The notes under the pieces: model-generated
Database searches by the model: none
What the model was told of the DNA's origin: nothing
What the model saw: the letters and a program-made list of their open reading frames with translations, nothing else
Program-made: the position numbers and the translations under genes
Part shown: positions 54,401-60,523 of the stretch, in pieces
Layout of the letters: each line of letters begins with the position of its first letter
How positions within the stretch are numbered: position 1 is the stretch's first letter
Origin: Colius striatus
Taxonomy: Eukaryota; Chordata; Aves; Coliiformes; Coliidae
Direction of reading: 5' to 3'
DNA length: 64,000 nt
Assembly (NCBI RefSeq): GCF_028858725.1
Contig: NC_084760.1
Location: forward strand, 82,218,367 to 82,282,366

Positions 54401-56107
54401 GGCCCAGTTTGGCAGTTCATTTAGTCACAGAAGTAATACCTCAATCAGATGAATAATGGGTCAAGCACAATAAGAAAATCTTTGTAAATCAAAAAGCCAA
54501 GCCAGTGAACTTGGGGAGAGGGGGGTGTTAAATTTTGTTGTTGTTGCTTAAGTGTTTAGCTGCATATCAAAATATAACCACAGCTCTTCCTGTTCAATTG
54601 CAGGAGCAAATACTACTACGAAAAAATCCCGTCCAAGTACACTGTTTCTAGAACCACAACTGGAGCTGGGCCCTTGCTGGAAGAAAAGTCCTGTACCAAT
54701 AACAAGGCGTTACTCTTTCATAATTAGCAAGTTATAATGACATAACAGCAAGTTAACAAATGTTTTTACAGCAATTATACTGTTGTTATGCCTCTTAATT
54801 ACAAGGATACAAACTAGCACGAACTATTACTGCTCCCAAACTGCATGGTGATCTCTGCAACTGGGAAGTGCTGATGAAACCTGACTAAAGTTCAAAGGTT
54901 GGATGTTTCATTCTCCACACAGGGTTCCATCTACATCACAATCTGCACACCTGGAAAACCTTGCAAACAAACATGCATTAAGCTACCAACATCTCCCCCT
55001 CACCATGCTTTCCACACTCTGAAGTTTATTGCCCTCAGCAAGCTTCAGTTAACTCTAGGTCTGCATCCTGGAAACATTCTTCCAAAGAAGTGTGTTTATC
55101 CATAGAAATAGCTCCTCTAACTTCAAAGGCAGAACCTCCTGTACCAGTGCGCTGGCTAGGATCGGGCCCTCTTCACAACTACTGCTATTGACTAGAGACA
55201 TAGAATTGTTAGGCTGCCTCACTTCAAATGTAGGGAAAGGCGAAAAATAGGGTGTTGGGGGGGGAAGTATACATTTGCTATTTATGCAACTCGTCTTTCT
55301 TGTGAAAATATACTCGGGTGAACTCAAACCTTTAAATAAATCAGTCCTCTTCAAAAACGGTGGGAGATGAATGCAATCAAAACAAGGTGTGGAGGGGGCA
55401 AGAGGAAATCAGCATCACACCTACCGAGAAGTTGGAGAGCTATTTCCCAACACGGCAGATTTCGGTCGGTGGCCTGACCAACCGAGCTTACTAAACTGAA
55501 GGCAGGCACGGAGCCGCCACCTGCACCCAAGTGCTTACCGAGCACAGAAGCCACCGAGCAAGCGCTGCTGCCCCTCACTCCCCATGACAGCCTCAAGCAA
55601 TGCATTTCCCCTCGCAACCCGGCGCGCTCTGAAGCGCTGACATGAAGAGGAAGTACTGGGGTATCTTTCCAAATGCCGCTTCCCGGGCTCCTCGGCGTCC
55701 CTCCCTCCCGCCGCGGGTCCGGGGCGCAGGCAGGGGACACCCGGCGACATCCCGCCCCCCCAGCCGCCCCTCGGCTTCCTCCAGCGCTGTCCAGCAACCT
55801 GGGAGACGCGGCAGCCGCGGCTCCCGCCCACGTCAGCCCATCGGGTCGGGGCTGCGGAGCCCCGGGCGGCGGCGCGGGCCGATGTCAGCGCCGCCGCCCC
55901 TCGCCCGGGCGGTCCGCTACGGGCGGCCGCTCTGTCCCCCCGCCGCTTACCCGCGTCCTGCGCGCCTACCGCCGCCTTGCGCGGGGGCCGTGCAGGCGGC
56001 CGCAGCTGCTGAGCCAGATGCCGGAGCTGCCCCCAGTGCCCCTCCGCCCGGCACCGCTCGATCTCCCCCTCCAGCTTCACGTGCGAGTGCGAGGACTTGG
56101 CCGCCAT
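373..56107 (-). CDS. TTC7A: TTC7A, tetratricopeptide repeat protein 7A (5' half: exons 1-11, spliced)
   Basis: Eleven exons on the minus strand (low-high: 55951-56107, 53594-53757, 51769-51937, 35898-36028, 34148-34260, 26424-26502, 23080-23240, 22611-22674, 12645-12782, 12194-12277, 373-477) join in phase to 1365 nt, or 455 codons, without a stop. Every boundary is GT-AG. The product matches the N-terminal half of vertebrate TTC7A; the 858-residue human protein continues beyond this point, so the 3' exons lie left of position 1. In known biology TTC7 proteins are TPR scaffolds that, with EFR3 and FAM126 (hyccin), hold PI4KA at the plasma membrane for PI4P synthesis. Human TTC7A loss causes multiple intestinal atresia with combined immunodeficiency. 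The paralogue TTC7B was considered. Segments such as [20 protein letters not shown] and the MCFD2 neighbour favour TTC7A. No damage to the coding frame is seen. Confidence 0.96.
5826..5838. promoter_or_regulatory. RFX X-box-like site GTTGCCTAGCAAC
   Basis: An imperfect palindrome with GTTGCC and AGCAAC half-sites, matching the CCTAGCAAC core bound by RFX-family factors. It lies in TTC7A intron 10 next to a locally GC-richer patch (5755-5800). Binding is inferred from the motif alone. Confidence 0.4.
10542..11580 (-). mobile_element. Solo LTR of an avian endogenous retrovirus, with 5-bp target-site duplication
   Basis: On the minus strand the element starts TGTAATGGG (at 11580) and ends CCAAGACA (at 10542), the TG...CA termini of a retroviral LTR. 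It is flanked by identical ctacc pentamers at 10537-10541 and 11581-11585. A 5-bp duplication fits the ERVL class. An ATTAAA polyadenylation motif (10762-10767 on the plus strand as tttaat) lies about 220 nt from the 3' end. The 3' end resembles that of the LTR at 42831-43444. No internal viral genes are present, so recombination has left a solo LTR. Length is 1039 nt. The family name is not certain. Confidence 0.85.
12194..12277 (-). CDS. TTC7A: TTC7A coding exon 10 (residues 393-420)
   Basis: The acceptor is tctcag|TGC and the donor AAG|gtaaga, with phase 0 at both ends. The exon encodes [20 protein letters not shown] followed by [23 protein letters not shown] is helix A of a TPR completed by exon 11. 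Intron 9, between exons 9 and 10, is only 367 nt. Confidence 0.97.
12645..12782 (-). CDS. TTC7A: TTC7A coding exon 9 (residues 347-392)
   Basis: The exon encodes [20 protein letters not shown] followed by a segment ending [19 protein letters not shown], a strong TTC7 match. The donor is GAG|gtaccg, weaker than its neighbours. The acceptor cccag|GCG is preceded not by a normal polypyrimidine tract but by a (GT)n run at 12793-12810. The exon is phase 0 at both ends and 46 codons long, so skipping would keep the frame. GC content is higher than in the flanking introns. Confidence 0.97.
12783..22610 (-). other. TTC7A: TTC7A intron 8
   Basis: A 9.8-kb intron that begins, next to exon 9, with a CA/GT dinucleotide run. 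It contains an AT-rich palindrome/direct-repeat cluster (13273-13306), a short diverged duplication (14412-14487) and a homeodomain-site-rich block at about 16490-17220 that has the look of a conserved non-coding element. A 179-codon open stretch at 17649-18188 (+) matches nothing I know and is probably chance. No recognisable transposon. Confidence 0.85.
12793..12810. repeat. (AC)n / (GT)n microsatellite at a splice acceptor
   Basis: Nine AC units on the plus strand, read as GT units on the TTC7A sense strand. They lie 11-28 nt upstream of the exon 9 coding start, in the place of the polypyrimidine tract. Confidence 0.95.
22611..22674 (-). CDS. TTC7A: TTC7A coding exon 8 (residues 325-346)
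   Basis: A 64-nt exon with acceptor tttcag|T, completing N325, and donor ATG|gtaagc (phase 0). It encodes [20 protein letters not shown] and M. The [13 protein letters not shown] string is diagnostic of TTC7 proteins. The exon is separated from exon 7 by only 405 nt. Confidence 0.97.
23080..23240 (-). CDS. TTC7A: TTC7A coding exon 7 (residues 272-325)
   Basis: The acceptor is ctctag|ACT and the donor GAGAA|gtaagc, leaving two bases of N325. The exon encodes [20 protein letters not shown], then [10 protein letters not shown] and a more variable tail ending LYTEEN. This is the [20 protein letters not shown] block of TTC7A. TTC7B differs clearly here, which helps the paralogue assignment. Confidence 0.97.
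23241..26423 (-). other. TTC7A: TTC7A intron 6
   Basis: A 3.2-kb intron. Its one notable feature is a near-perfect 41-nt hairpin at 25532-25572. The rest shows no gene or identifiable repeat. Intron 7 (22675-23079, 405 nt), on the other side of exon 7, is likewise empty. Confidence 0.85.
25532..25572. repeat. Near-perfect 18-bp inverted repeat with 5-nt loop
   Basis: The arms are 25532-25549 and 25555-25572, complementary at 17 of 18 positions (one T-T mismatch at 25536/25568), with loop ggcat. It lies in TTC7A intron 6. Confidence 0.9.
26424..26502 (-). CDS. TTC7A: TTC7A coding exon 6 (residues 245-271)
   Basis: The acceptor is cctag|A, completing G245, and the donor is ATG|gtaagg (phase 0). 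The exon encodes [20 protein letters not shown] followed by TQTFKM, which is the NIVKGMR-LRE-LRTVETKATQ-FK block of TTC7A. Length is 79 nt. Confidence 0.96.
28866..28892. repeat. Perfect 12-bp inverted repeat with 3-nt loop
   Basis: The arms are aacaataccagt (28866-28877) and actggtattgtt (28881-28892), separated by tct. It lies in TTC7A intron 5. Confidence 0.92.
29698..29882 (+). mobile_element. CR1 LINE 3' fragment with internal deletion
   Basis: A CR1-like sequence on the plus strand, with gaggagggctaaaaagatca..., a gagttggggtttttctgcctgg box and the 3' end ttccttccaactcaaacc. At about 29830-29838 it jumps from the cagccttct box straight to the terminal ggaactaggtgacctttaag box, so several hundred bases of the usual element are missing. 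Confidence 0.8.
30387..30443. repeat. A/C-rich degenerate simple repeat
   Basis: Repeated acaaata / caaacca type units giving a low-complexity stretch in TTC7A intron 5. Confidence 0.7.
32480..33062 (-). mobile_element. CR1 LINE 3' fragment with ORF2 remnant
   Basis: The 3' end is at 32480 (aatcatagaatcat read on plus), and the element extends about 580 nt. The minus-strand frame 33032-32778 encodes a typical end of the CR1 ORF2 reverse-transcriptase protein ([20 protein letters not shown], then [12 protein letters not shown]). The copy is 5' truncated and no longer functional. Confidence 0.92.
34148..34260 (-). CDS. TTC7A: TTC7A coding exon 5 (residues 208-245)
   Basis: The acceptor is ctcacag|AAC and the donor AAAGG|gtaggt (ends in phase 2). 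The exon begins [11 protein letters not shown], continues with [20 protein letters not shown] and ends KKG. The conserved core is [12 protein letters not shown]; the first dozen residues are the variable linker of the family. The exon is too short and too fragmented to stand out as an open frame and was found by reading across splice sites. Confidence 0.95.
34261..35897 (-). other. TTC7A: TTC7A intron 4
   Basis: A 1.6-kb intron with AT-leaning unique sequence. I see no repeat family, exon or structured element in it. Confidence 0.85.
35898..36028 (-). CDS. TTC7A: TTC7A coding exon 4 (residues 164-207)
   Basis: The acceptor is ttgcag|GT, completing G164, and the donor is AAG|gtaaga (phase 0). 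The exon encodes LSLER, then a [14 protein letters not shown] stretch and [11 protein letters not shown], matching the second TPR-like helix pair of TTC7A. It follows a 15.7-kb intron and precedes a 1.6-kb one. Confidence 0.96.
39090..39111. repeat. (AT)n microsatellite
   Basis: An uninterrupted AT-dinucleotide run of about 11 units in TTC7A intron 3. Confidence 0.95.
41758..41852 (-). mobile_element. Short CR1 LINE 3'-end fragment
   Basis: About 95 nt of the CR1 terminal region, including catagaatcatagaatggta and a ggttggaagggacc box, oriented minus and truncated at its 5' end. Confidence 0.9.
42831..43444 (+). mobile_element. Solo LTR of an avian endogenous retrovirus
   Basis: The left end reads tatcctggttttcagctggg (first TG apparently mutated to TA), and the right end gctgtctgggttgaaatcat followed by aaca. 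It has a TATA-like motif (acataaa, about 43108-43114) after a promoter-like block, and a degraded polyadenylation region near 43290. It is recognised as a common avian ERV LTR type. The 3' 50 nt or so are clearly related to the intron 10 LTR, which lies in the opposite orientation. Flanking pentamers (aggaa / agagg) do not match, so the boundaries rest on homology. Confidence 0.75.
45192..45290 (-). mobile_element. Short CR1 LINE 3'-end fragment
   Basis: About 100 nt of diverged CR1 3' end (aatcacagaatgtcaggga, then agaagggacctctgaagacc), oriented minus. It ends next to a poly(A) run at 45297-45313. Confidence 0.85.
51769..51937 (-). CDS. TTC7A: TTC7A coding exon 3 (residues 108-164), first TPR
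   Basis: The acceptor is tttcag|CCT and the donor AAAG|gtaaag, so the exon ends in phase 1. Residues about 111-142 form a clear TPR helix pair: LGKLHYVEG on helix A, then [13 protein letters not shown] on helix B, with G119, Y123, A131, Y135 and A138 at usual TPR positions. The exon ends TEAFVIKG. It is one of the most conserved parts of the gene in the window. Confidence 0.97.
51938..53593 (-). other. TTC7A: TTC7A intron 2
   Basis: A 1.7-kb intron. The only notable feature is a 19-bp tandem duplication at 52838-52875. No exon or transposon seen. Confidence 0.85.
52838..52875. repeat. 19-bp tandem duplication
   Basis: Two adjacent copies of acccctgRaaataaacatg (52838-52856 and 52857-52875) differ at a single base. 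Probably a recent slippage-type duplication in TTC7A intron 2. Confidence 0.9.
53594..53757 (-). CDS. TTC7A: TTC7A coding exon 2 (residues 53-107)
   Basis: The acceptor is tttcag|AG and the donor CGA|gtaagt. The exon encodes E53 (split) and then residues beginning [20 protein letters not shown], followed by an acidic/lysine-rich helix ending RGKLR. This corresponds to the LLAEALLE...LKEN segment of the TTC7 N-terminal helical region. Length is 164 nt (2 + 54 codons). Confidence 0.95.
53758..55950 (-). other. TTC7A: TTC7A intron 1
   Basis: A 2.2-kb first intron. The last 350 nt or so next to exon 1 belong to the CpG-rich promoter region; the remainder is AT-leaning unique sequence. No second start exon was recognised. 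Confidence 0.8.
55951..56107 (-). CDS. TTC7A: TTC7A coding exon 1 (residues 1-53, start codon)
   Basis: The ATG at 56107-56105 sits in a strong Kozak context (A at -3, G at +4). The exon encodes [20 protein letters not shown] followed by AEGHW, the typical TTC7 N terminus. The later part (about residues 31-52, rich in P, A and R) is less conserved. The donor GCGG|gtaagc at 55950 leaves one base that joins exon 2 as GAG (E53). A nearer GT (gtaggc, about 55970) would break phase with exon 2 and was not used. The frame stays open upstream of this ATG to 56317, but the family N terminus supports the chosen start. Confidence 0.95.
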
Positions 56108-56160
56108 CTTAGCGCGGTGCCGGGCGCGGGCCCGCCCCGCCCCGCCGAGCGGCGACTCCC
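56108..56160 (-). promoter_or_regulatory. TTC7A: TTC7A proximal promoter / 5'UTR with GC boxes
   Basis: Directly upstream of the TTC7A ATG is a run of overlapping Sp1-type GC boxes (ccgccccgccccgccg, about 56132-56147). The transcription start cannot be fixed from sequence. The GC boxes suggest it is close, giving a short 5'UTR, but this is inference. Confidence 0.5.
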
Positions 56161-56860
56161 CGGTAGCAGCGCTCGGGAGGCGCCTGGAGCGTGTGCGGTG
56201 TCCCCGTACCGTGCGGGCGGGAGGGCCCGGCGTGCATGTGGGCGTGCGTGGGCGCGCGGTACGACTCCTCGCTCGAGGTCTGCGTCCGGGGACGGCGGCT
56301 CCTTCACGGCCGCCCACCCCTCCAGGCCGTCTCTCACTTTACACCCGAGCTAAAGAGCTTGCGCCGGCATCCCGGGCCGCCGAGAGCACTGCACCTACCA
56401 GCTTGCCCTCGGCACGCCGCACGCAGCGGCTGTGAGAAGCGCTGGCATCGCCGCTGTGGCGCGGCGTTTGCTGCCCCGCCAGCGAGGCCCCAGGACTCGC
56501 TTCCTCGGTGGGAAGGGCTGGGGGTGCTTGCCCTCGGAACTCACCTAAGCGCCAGGCCCCTCCTGTCAGCTGTCCGCGACAGCCAGCACCCCACCAGTCG
56601 CGATTTCTGCACAAGCCAGCTGCCGGCTGTGCAATGCTAAAAGCCCACTTTGCTTCCCGAGGCGGGAGTTTGAGGCTCTGAGGGCTGTAACCTCGAGAGG
56701 GGAAAGCAACTTGTTTAGATGTCAAGAGTGAAAATGATGATACCCTCGCCGTTTAGCGAGAGAGGGGAACGAGGAGGTCACAGTGGTACATAGAGGGTAA
56801 TGGCAACAGGGTGCAGCGGTTCCCAAAAGGGCAGGGTGGGGAAAGCACAGGTGGCGATTT

Positions 56861-57122
56861 CATAGGATCATAGAACGGTAGGGGTTGGAAATGGACCTCT
56901 AAACATCATCCAGTGCAACCGCCCTGCTCAAGCCAGTCCACCTCCATCAGGTCACACAGGAACGTGTCCAGGAGGGGGTTGGAAACCTTCACAAAAGGAC
57001 GCTCCACACCCTGCGTCGGCAGCCTGTGCCAGGGCTCCCGCACGGGAAAGACGGTTTTCCTTGTGTTTCAGTAGAACTTTTTCTACTCCACCTTACGTTC
57101 ATGACCCCCTGACCCGTTGCAG
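56861..57122 (-). mobile_element. CR1 LINE 3' fragment between the divergent promoters
   Basis: About 260 nt of CR1 3' sequence, starting with cataggatcatagaacggta and including a ggaggggg-type box, a cagcctgtgccagggctccc box and a ttcagtagaactttttct box. It is oriented minus, inside the CpG-rich interval, about 750 nt from the TTC7A start and about 370 nt from predicted MCFD2 exon 1. Confidence 0.85.
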
Positions 57123-57445
57123 CGCACCGCAGAAAAAAGCGGTTTGTGTCAGGGGACGCTGAGGCGCTGCTGAAGCACCTCGAGGGACACGTGGGGAGCA
57201 GGGACGGCCCGGTGAGCGGACACGCCCGGGGCTTACGCTGCCCCTTCCCGCCCCGCCGGCGCCAGCCCCACTGTCCCTGTTCCCCTCGGCTCCGCCGGGG
57301 GCACGGCAGGGCCGGACTCCCTCGCCGCGCCGAATGGCGAGGCCTCTCCCAGGCGGCCGCGGCGGGCGGGACGCGCCACCTGCCCCTCCGCGAGGCCTCC
57401 ACGTGGAACGCCAGGAGCACTGACGGCGGCGGCGAAAAGGTGTAG

Positions 57446-57490
57446 CCAATGGGCGTGGAGAGCGGGCGGGGCGGGGCGGGGCGGCGCCGC
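57446..57490 (+). promoter_or_regulatory. MCFD2: MCFD2 core promoter: CCAAT box and tandem GC boxes
   Basis: A CCAAT pentamer at 57446-57450 is followed by tandem GGGCGGGGCGGGGCGGGG-type Sp1 sites (about 57464-57483). This precedes a predicted first exon ending at 57513. The arrangement fits an NF-Y/Sp1-driven CpG-island promoter firing rightwards. Confidence 0.6.
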
Positions 57491-57513
57491 GCGGGCCGTG
57501 CGTCGGGTCAGAG
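57488..57513 (+). other. MCFD2: Predicted MCFD2 non-coding exon 1 (5' end approximate)
   Basis: The donor CAGAG|gtgagg at 57514 closely matches the splice consensus and lies just downstream of the CCAAT/GC-box cluster. Family genes have a non-coding first exon, and the coding exon 2 has an acceptor six bases before its ATG, so an upstream exon is required. The 5' boundary is a guess based on the promoter motifs. Confidence 0.45.
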
Positions 57514-58215
57514 GTGAGGCCGGGGATGGTGGCCGGCCTGCCCCGCGCTCGGCTCCACCTGCCCGCGCACGGGGCCCGCGGGACGCACGGCGCGGCGCGG
57601 CCAGCCGCCGGACGGTGCGTAGCTTAGCGGCGGCGGGGATCAGCGGGCAGCCACGTCGGTGCCGGCTGCTAGGCCCTGCGGCACCGCTCCCTGCCGAAGC
57701 CGCAGCAAACGGCGCGTTGGAGGTGGGGGAAGAACGGAGAAGCCGAACGCGCCGATCAGCTCCTGGGGCTTGTCTCGCCCTGCTGAAGCGCTTTGGCGGT
57801 TCGCTTGCCCGTGAGGCGTGAGGGCCGCTGCGTTTTTTAAGTTGTATGTGATTTAGGGCATGCTAATTAGATACCGTAAGCGACCTTTGAGCCCCCAGCT
57901 GCGGGGCAGCGGCAAGCTGGCGCGGTTGGCTGCCTGGAAGCTATTCGCGTGCCCAGACGTGGCTAAAAGAGTGCACGCTAGCTGCAGAGGGCAAAACAGA
58001 TTCATTTTCTGAAAATTACTGCATGCTTCCTTGAAATTGGGACCCTCGTTGAAATCCTTAATTAGTGCTGTTTGATTTACTGCTTGGTAATTCCATGAAG
58101 TGAAGCAAATGCTGAACCTGGAATTCGGTGGTGTTACTGCCCTTGGTAAATGTGCATTTTTCATCTGTTGGTTTTGGGGGCGGGGGCAGGAGGCTGGGTG
58201 TTTTCCTTTTTGCAG
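57514..58215 (+). other. MCFD2: MCFD2 intron 1 (predicted)
   Basis: A 702-nt intron whose first half is the tail of the CpG-rich region and whose second half is ordinary sequence ending in a T-rich acceptor tract. Open frames in the GC-rich part are compositional. Confidence 0.5.
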
Positions 58216-58364
58216 GAGATCATGACGGCCCAAAGGATTTTTAGAGTACATTTGCTGTTCAGCTTTCTCGCTGCGTTCTTCATCTCTGCCCTAACTGAGG
58301 AACACGTAGGAGAGAGTCAACACGCAAATATTCGCCTTGATAAGAACTTGGTACAAGATAAAGA
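58216..58364 (+). CDS. MCFD2: MCFD2 exon 2 (start codon at 58222, signal peptide)
   Basis: The acceptor ttttttgcag precedes six 5'UTR bases (GAGATC) and the ATG at 58222, which has A at -3. The exon encodes [20 protein letters not shown], then ISALTEE and a variable linker ending [10 protein letters not shown]. The donor GA|gtatgt leaves two bases of E48. An upstream in-frame ATG at 58150 lies before the acceptor and so would be intronic. Confidence 0.95.
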
Positions 58365-60523
58365 GTATGTGTTTCATGTTCTAAAAATGTAAACTTTACT
58401 TCTTAATGATTTGCTTATCTCTCAAGTCTTGTTACGTGAGTCGGACTTAACCCTGTAGGGCTTTTCTCTGGATATTGTATGACTAGCTAGAGTCAGATAT
58501 GAGATATGCTTTTTGATAAGTCTATAGAGATACTAGACCTAGAAAGGCCTCTCGGGGCTAAAGGCTCCAGTTCATACTGTAAAGAATTTCTTATAGGAAT
58601 CCTGCTTACCAGGATCCATATACTTCAGGCAAAATCATATTCTGAACAGGCAGTGAGAGGCTTTTTTTTCCTCATTTGCTTCTTCATTCAGACAAAACAG
58701 TGGTAACGGTAAATAAAGCTCCCTAAGATGCTTCATGTTTGACTGCGAAAGATCTTCCTCCATTTCCTGTGCTTTGGAAGACAGCCAAATGGAGATTTTG
58801 GGCACTGCTTCAAGTTGTTTGATAACCTGCTAAGTAGGCCAAAATAAATGAATATCTAAAGCGTTAGAGGCCACTACAGCACCTGTAACAAAGAACCTTT
58901 GTGCGCCCTTCATTTTAGTATAAAACTGTAGCTTTCCATTGCCCTGGTTGTGCAGGGTGCTTTTAGAGATAGAGTATTTCCTGTACACTTGACTGTCTGA
59001 TCAAAGACTGAATTTGGTGTAAACAGAGCTTTAAGTATTAACTGACATATGCCATGGATTGGGTTTTTTTTTTCTTAGGCACATCATGGAGCATTTAGAA
59101 GGTGTTATTGAGAAACCAGAATCTGAGATGTCCCCACAAGAGTTGCAGCTTCATTACTTCAAAATGCATGATTATGATGGCAATAATCTGTTAGATGGGT
59201 TGGAGCTTGCTACTGCGATATCACACGTCCACAAAGAGGTAGGTGGGTTTTTGTAACGGCACATGTATTTGGAAACAGCTCTTACTCTCTGAAAGCAGCT
59301 TATGACAGAACAGTTGCAACACACCTTCAGTGCAGTTGCAGTTTTGCCTGAAAATGAGATTATTTTTTCGCCCAGTAGTTTTGGTTTAACTTGTGAGAGC
59401 TTTATTAAAACTTTGCACGTCACGGTGCAGATTTCAAGAAGTCTGTATTGTAATTTAAACGTTAGAGTGAGGAAGGACTGAAAAGTGAAAATGGTTTGAG
59501 AGAGGGGATAATTCGGTAGGCAGGGATGAGCAGAAAGGGAAACTGTCCAAAAATGGGATCATGCTTATGAGGGTTTATAGAAGCAGCACGACACAATGCT
59601 GTTTCTGATTCTAAGGCTGCTGGTTTCAACTCCACATTGTTACTGCCATGGATATGCAAACTGTAGGAGACCTCTTGTACAACATTAATAGTAGGAGAAC
59701 CAATTGTGGTCTGCCTTTTTCTAAACACAATTTCTCTTTCCAGCTAGGAACATTTGAGGACAAAGAAGGAAGGTAAATTCATTAGGAAGGTAACAGGTAA
59801 CAGATAACACATTATTTCATACTGACCTTTTGGAAGGTACGGTTCAGAACAGCAAAAGTTCCTGCATACACCTGTAGCAAGAAATACCTAGCTGAGAACA
59901 CAATAATATCTTGCTGTTCCTTGAGCAAAGGCAGCTCTTTGTATTCTTCTTTGCTCATAAGGGGTGTTACTAAGAATTTTACTGACTTTAAGCTACAATG
60001 CTAAATTTGTTCACTACAGAGCTTGACAGCATCAGAGCATTTTGCAGAAGTTTCTGTACTGTATAGAAAGAGTGCTGTCTACATCAAGATACAAATTAAG
60101 ACTATTAGATTATTATCCATCGTTATACACAATGCTATTTAGCTTTTAGAACTTCTGGCTAAGATTATTACCTGGATACAGAGTGCTTGTTCTAAAGTCC
60201 AGACAATTTAGATGTCATAGCTTGCACATGGTAAAGGTTGCTTATATTGGTATAAATGGTTATGTAAAACAGAACCAAATTAGGCACCAAACATGAATAG
60301 CCTCACAGAAAATGAGCTGTCAGTAATCTGCCATATGTGTCACTAGATGGGAAGCACTGCTAAACTGTTCAGCGTGGTTTTGTTTTTGTAGGAAGGTGGT
60401 GAGCATACCCAGGCAATGAAAGAAGAAGAGCTGATCAGTCTAATAGATGATGTCTTAAGAGATGATGATAAGAACAACGATGGATACATTGACTATGCAG
60501 AATTTGCAAAATCACTGGAATAA
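58222..60523 (+). CDS. MCFD2: MCFD2, multiple coagulation factor deficiency protein 2 (complete coding region, spliced)
   Basis: Three coding exons (58222-58364, 59079-59238, 60392-60523) splice to 144 codons plus TAA; the human protein is 146 residues. The product has a signal peptide (hydrophobic residues about 9-23), a variable linker and two EF-hands. EF1 is residues 79-90 (D79, D81, N83, D87, E90) and EF2 is residues 127-138 (D127, N129, D131, D135, E138). All side-chain Ca2+ ligands are present. D87, D120, D127 and I134 align with human D89, D122, D129 and I136, where F5F8D mutations are known. MCFD2 binds LMAN1 and acts as an ER-to-Golgi cargo receptor for factors V and VIII. The gene appears intact. 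Confidence 0.98.
58365..59078 (+). other. MCFD2: MCFD2 intron 2
   Basis: A 714-nt intron running from gtatgt to a T-rich tttcttag acceptor. It contains no repeat or alternative exon that I can see. Confidence 0.9.
59079..59238 (+). CDS. MCFD2: MCFD2 exon 3 (residues 48-101, EF-hand 1)
   Basis: The acceptor is tttcttag|G and the donor GAG|gtaggt (phase 0). The exon encodes [20 protein letters not shown], then [20 protein letters not shown] and the helix [13 protein letters not shown]. The first EF-hand loop [12 protein letters not shown] (residues 79-90) is complete. Confidence 0.98.
59239..60391 (+). other. MCFD2: MCFD2 intron 3
   Basis: A 1153-nt intron from gtaggt to tttttgtag. It is unique AT-leaning sequence with no recognised element. 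Confidence 0.9.
60392..60523 (+). CDS. MCFD2: MCFD2 exon 4 (residues 102-144, EF-hand 2, stop)
   Basis: The acceptor is tttttgtag|GAA. The exon encodes [20 protein letters not shown], then [18 protein letters not shown] and the terminal AKSLE before TAA at 60521-60523. The second EF-hand loop is residues 127-138. The inter-EF linker (GGEHTQAMK) is the variable part of the family. Confidence 0.98.
   Translation, partial: EGGEHTQAMKEEELISLIDDVLRDDDKNNDGYIDYAEFAKSLE

Larger units (their letters stand above)
55620..57850. promoter_or_regulatory. CpG-rich divergent promoter region of TTC7A and MCFD2
   Basis: A sharp rise in GC content and CpG frequency begins near 55.62 kb and fades near 57.85 kb. 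It covers TTC7A exon 1 and the predicted MCFD2 exon 1, which are transcribed away from each other. GC boxes are visible on both sides. The interval at 56861-57122 is interrupted by a CR1 fragment. No TATA box stands out, as expected for housekeeping CpG-island promoters. Confidence 0.85.

Noticed and set aside
373..56107. Assignment of the minus-strand gene to the paralogue TTC7B
   Set aside because: Exons 2, 3, 6 and 7 match TTC7A-type sequence, and the gene is head to head with MCFD2 as in human 2p21.
55535..56317. A 260-codon minus-strand frame through the CpG island
   Set aside because: Only the part from 56107 to 55951 is supported as TTC7A exon 1. The rest reads through the splice donor into intron 1 or into the 5' flank, and is long only because CpG-rich DNA has few stops.
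55642..57821. Several other 80-226-codon GC-rich frames on both strands
   Set aside because: Arg/Pro/Ala-rich translations typical of CpG islands, with overlapping frames on both strands and no family resemblance.
58150..58221. An upstream in-frame ATG that would add 24 residues to MCFD2
   Set aside because: The splice acceptor at 58211-58215 lies between it and the accepted ATG, so this part is intronic. The added residues also do not look like the signal peptide.
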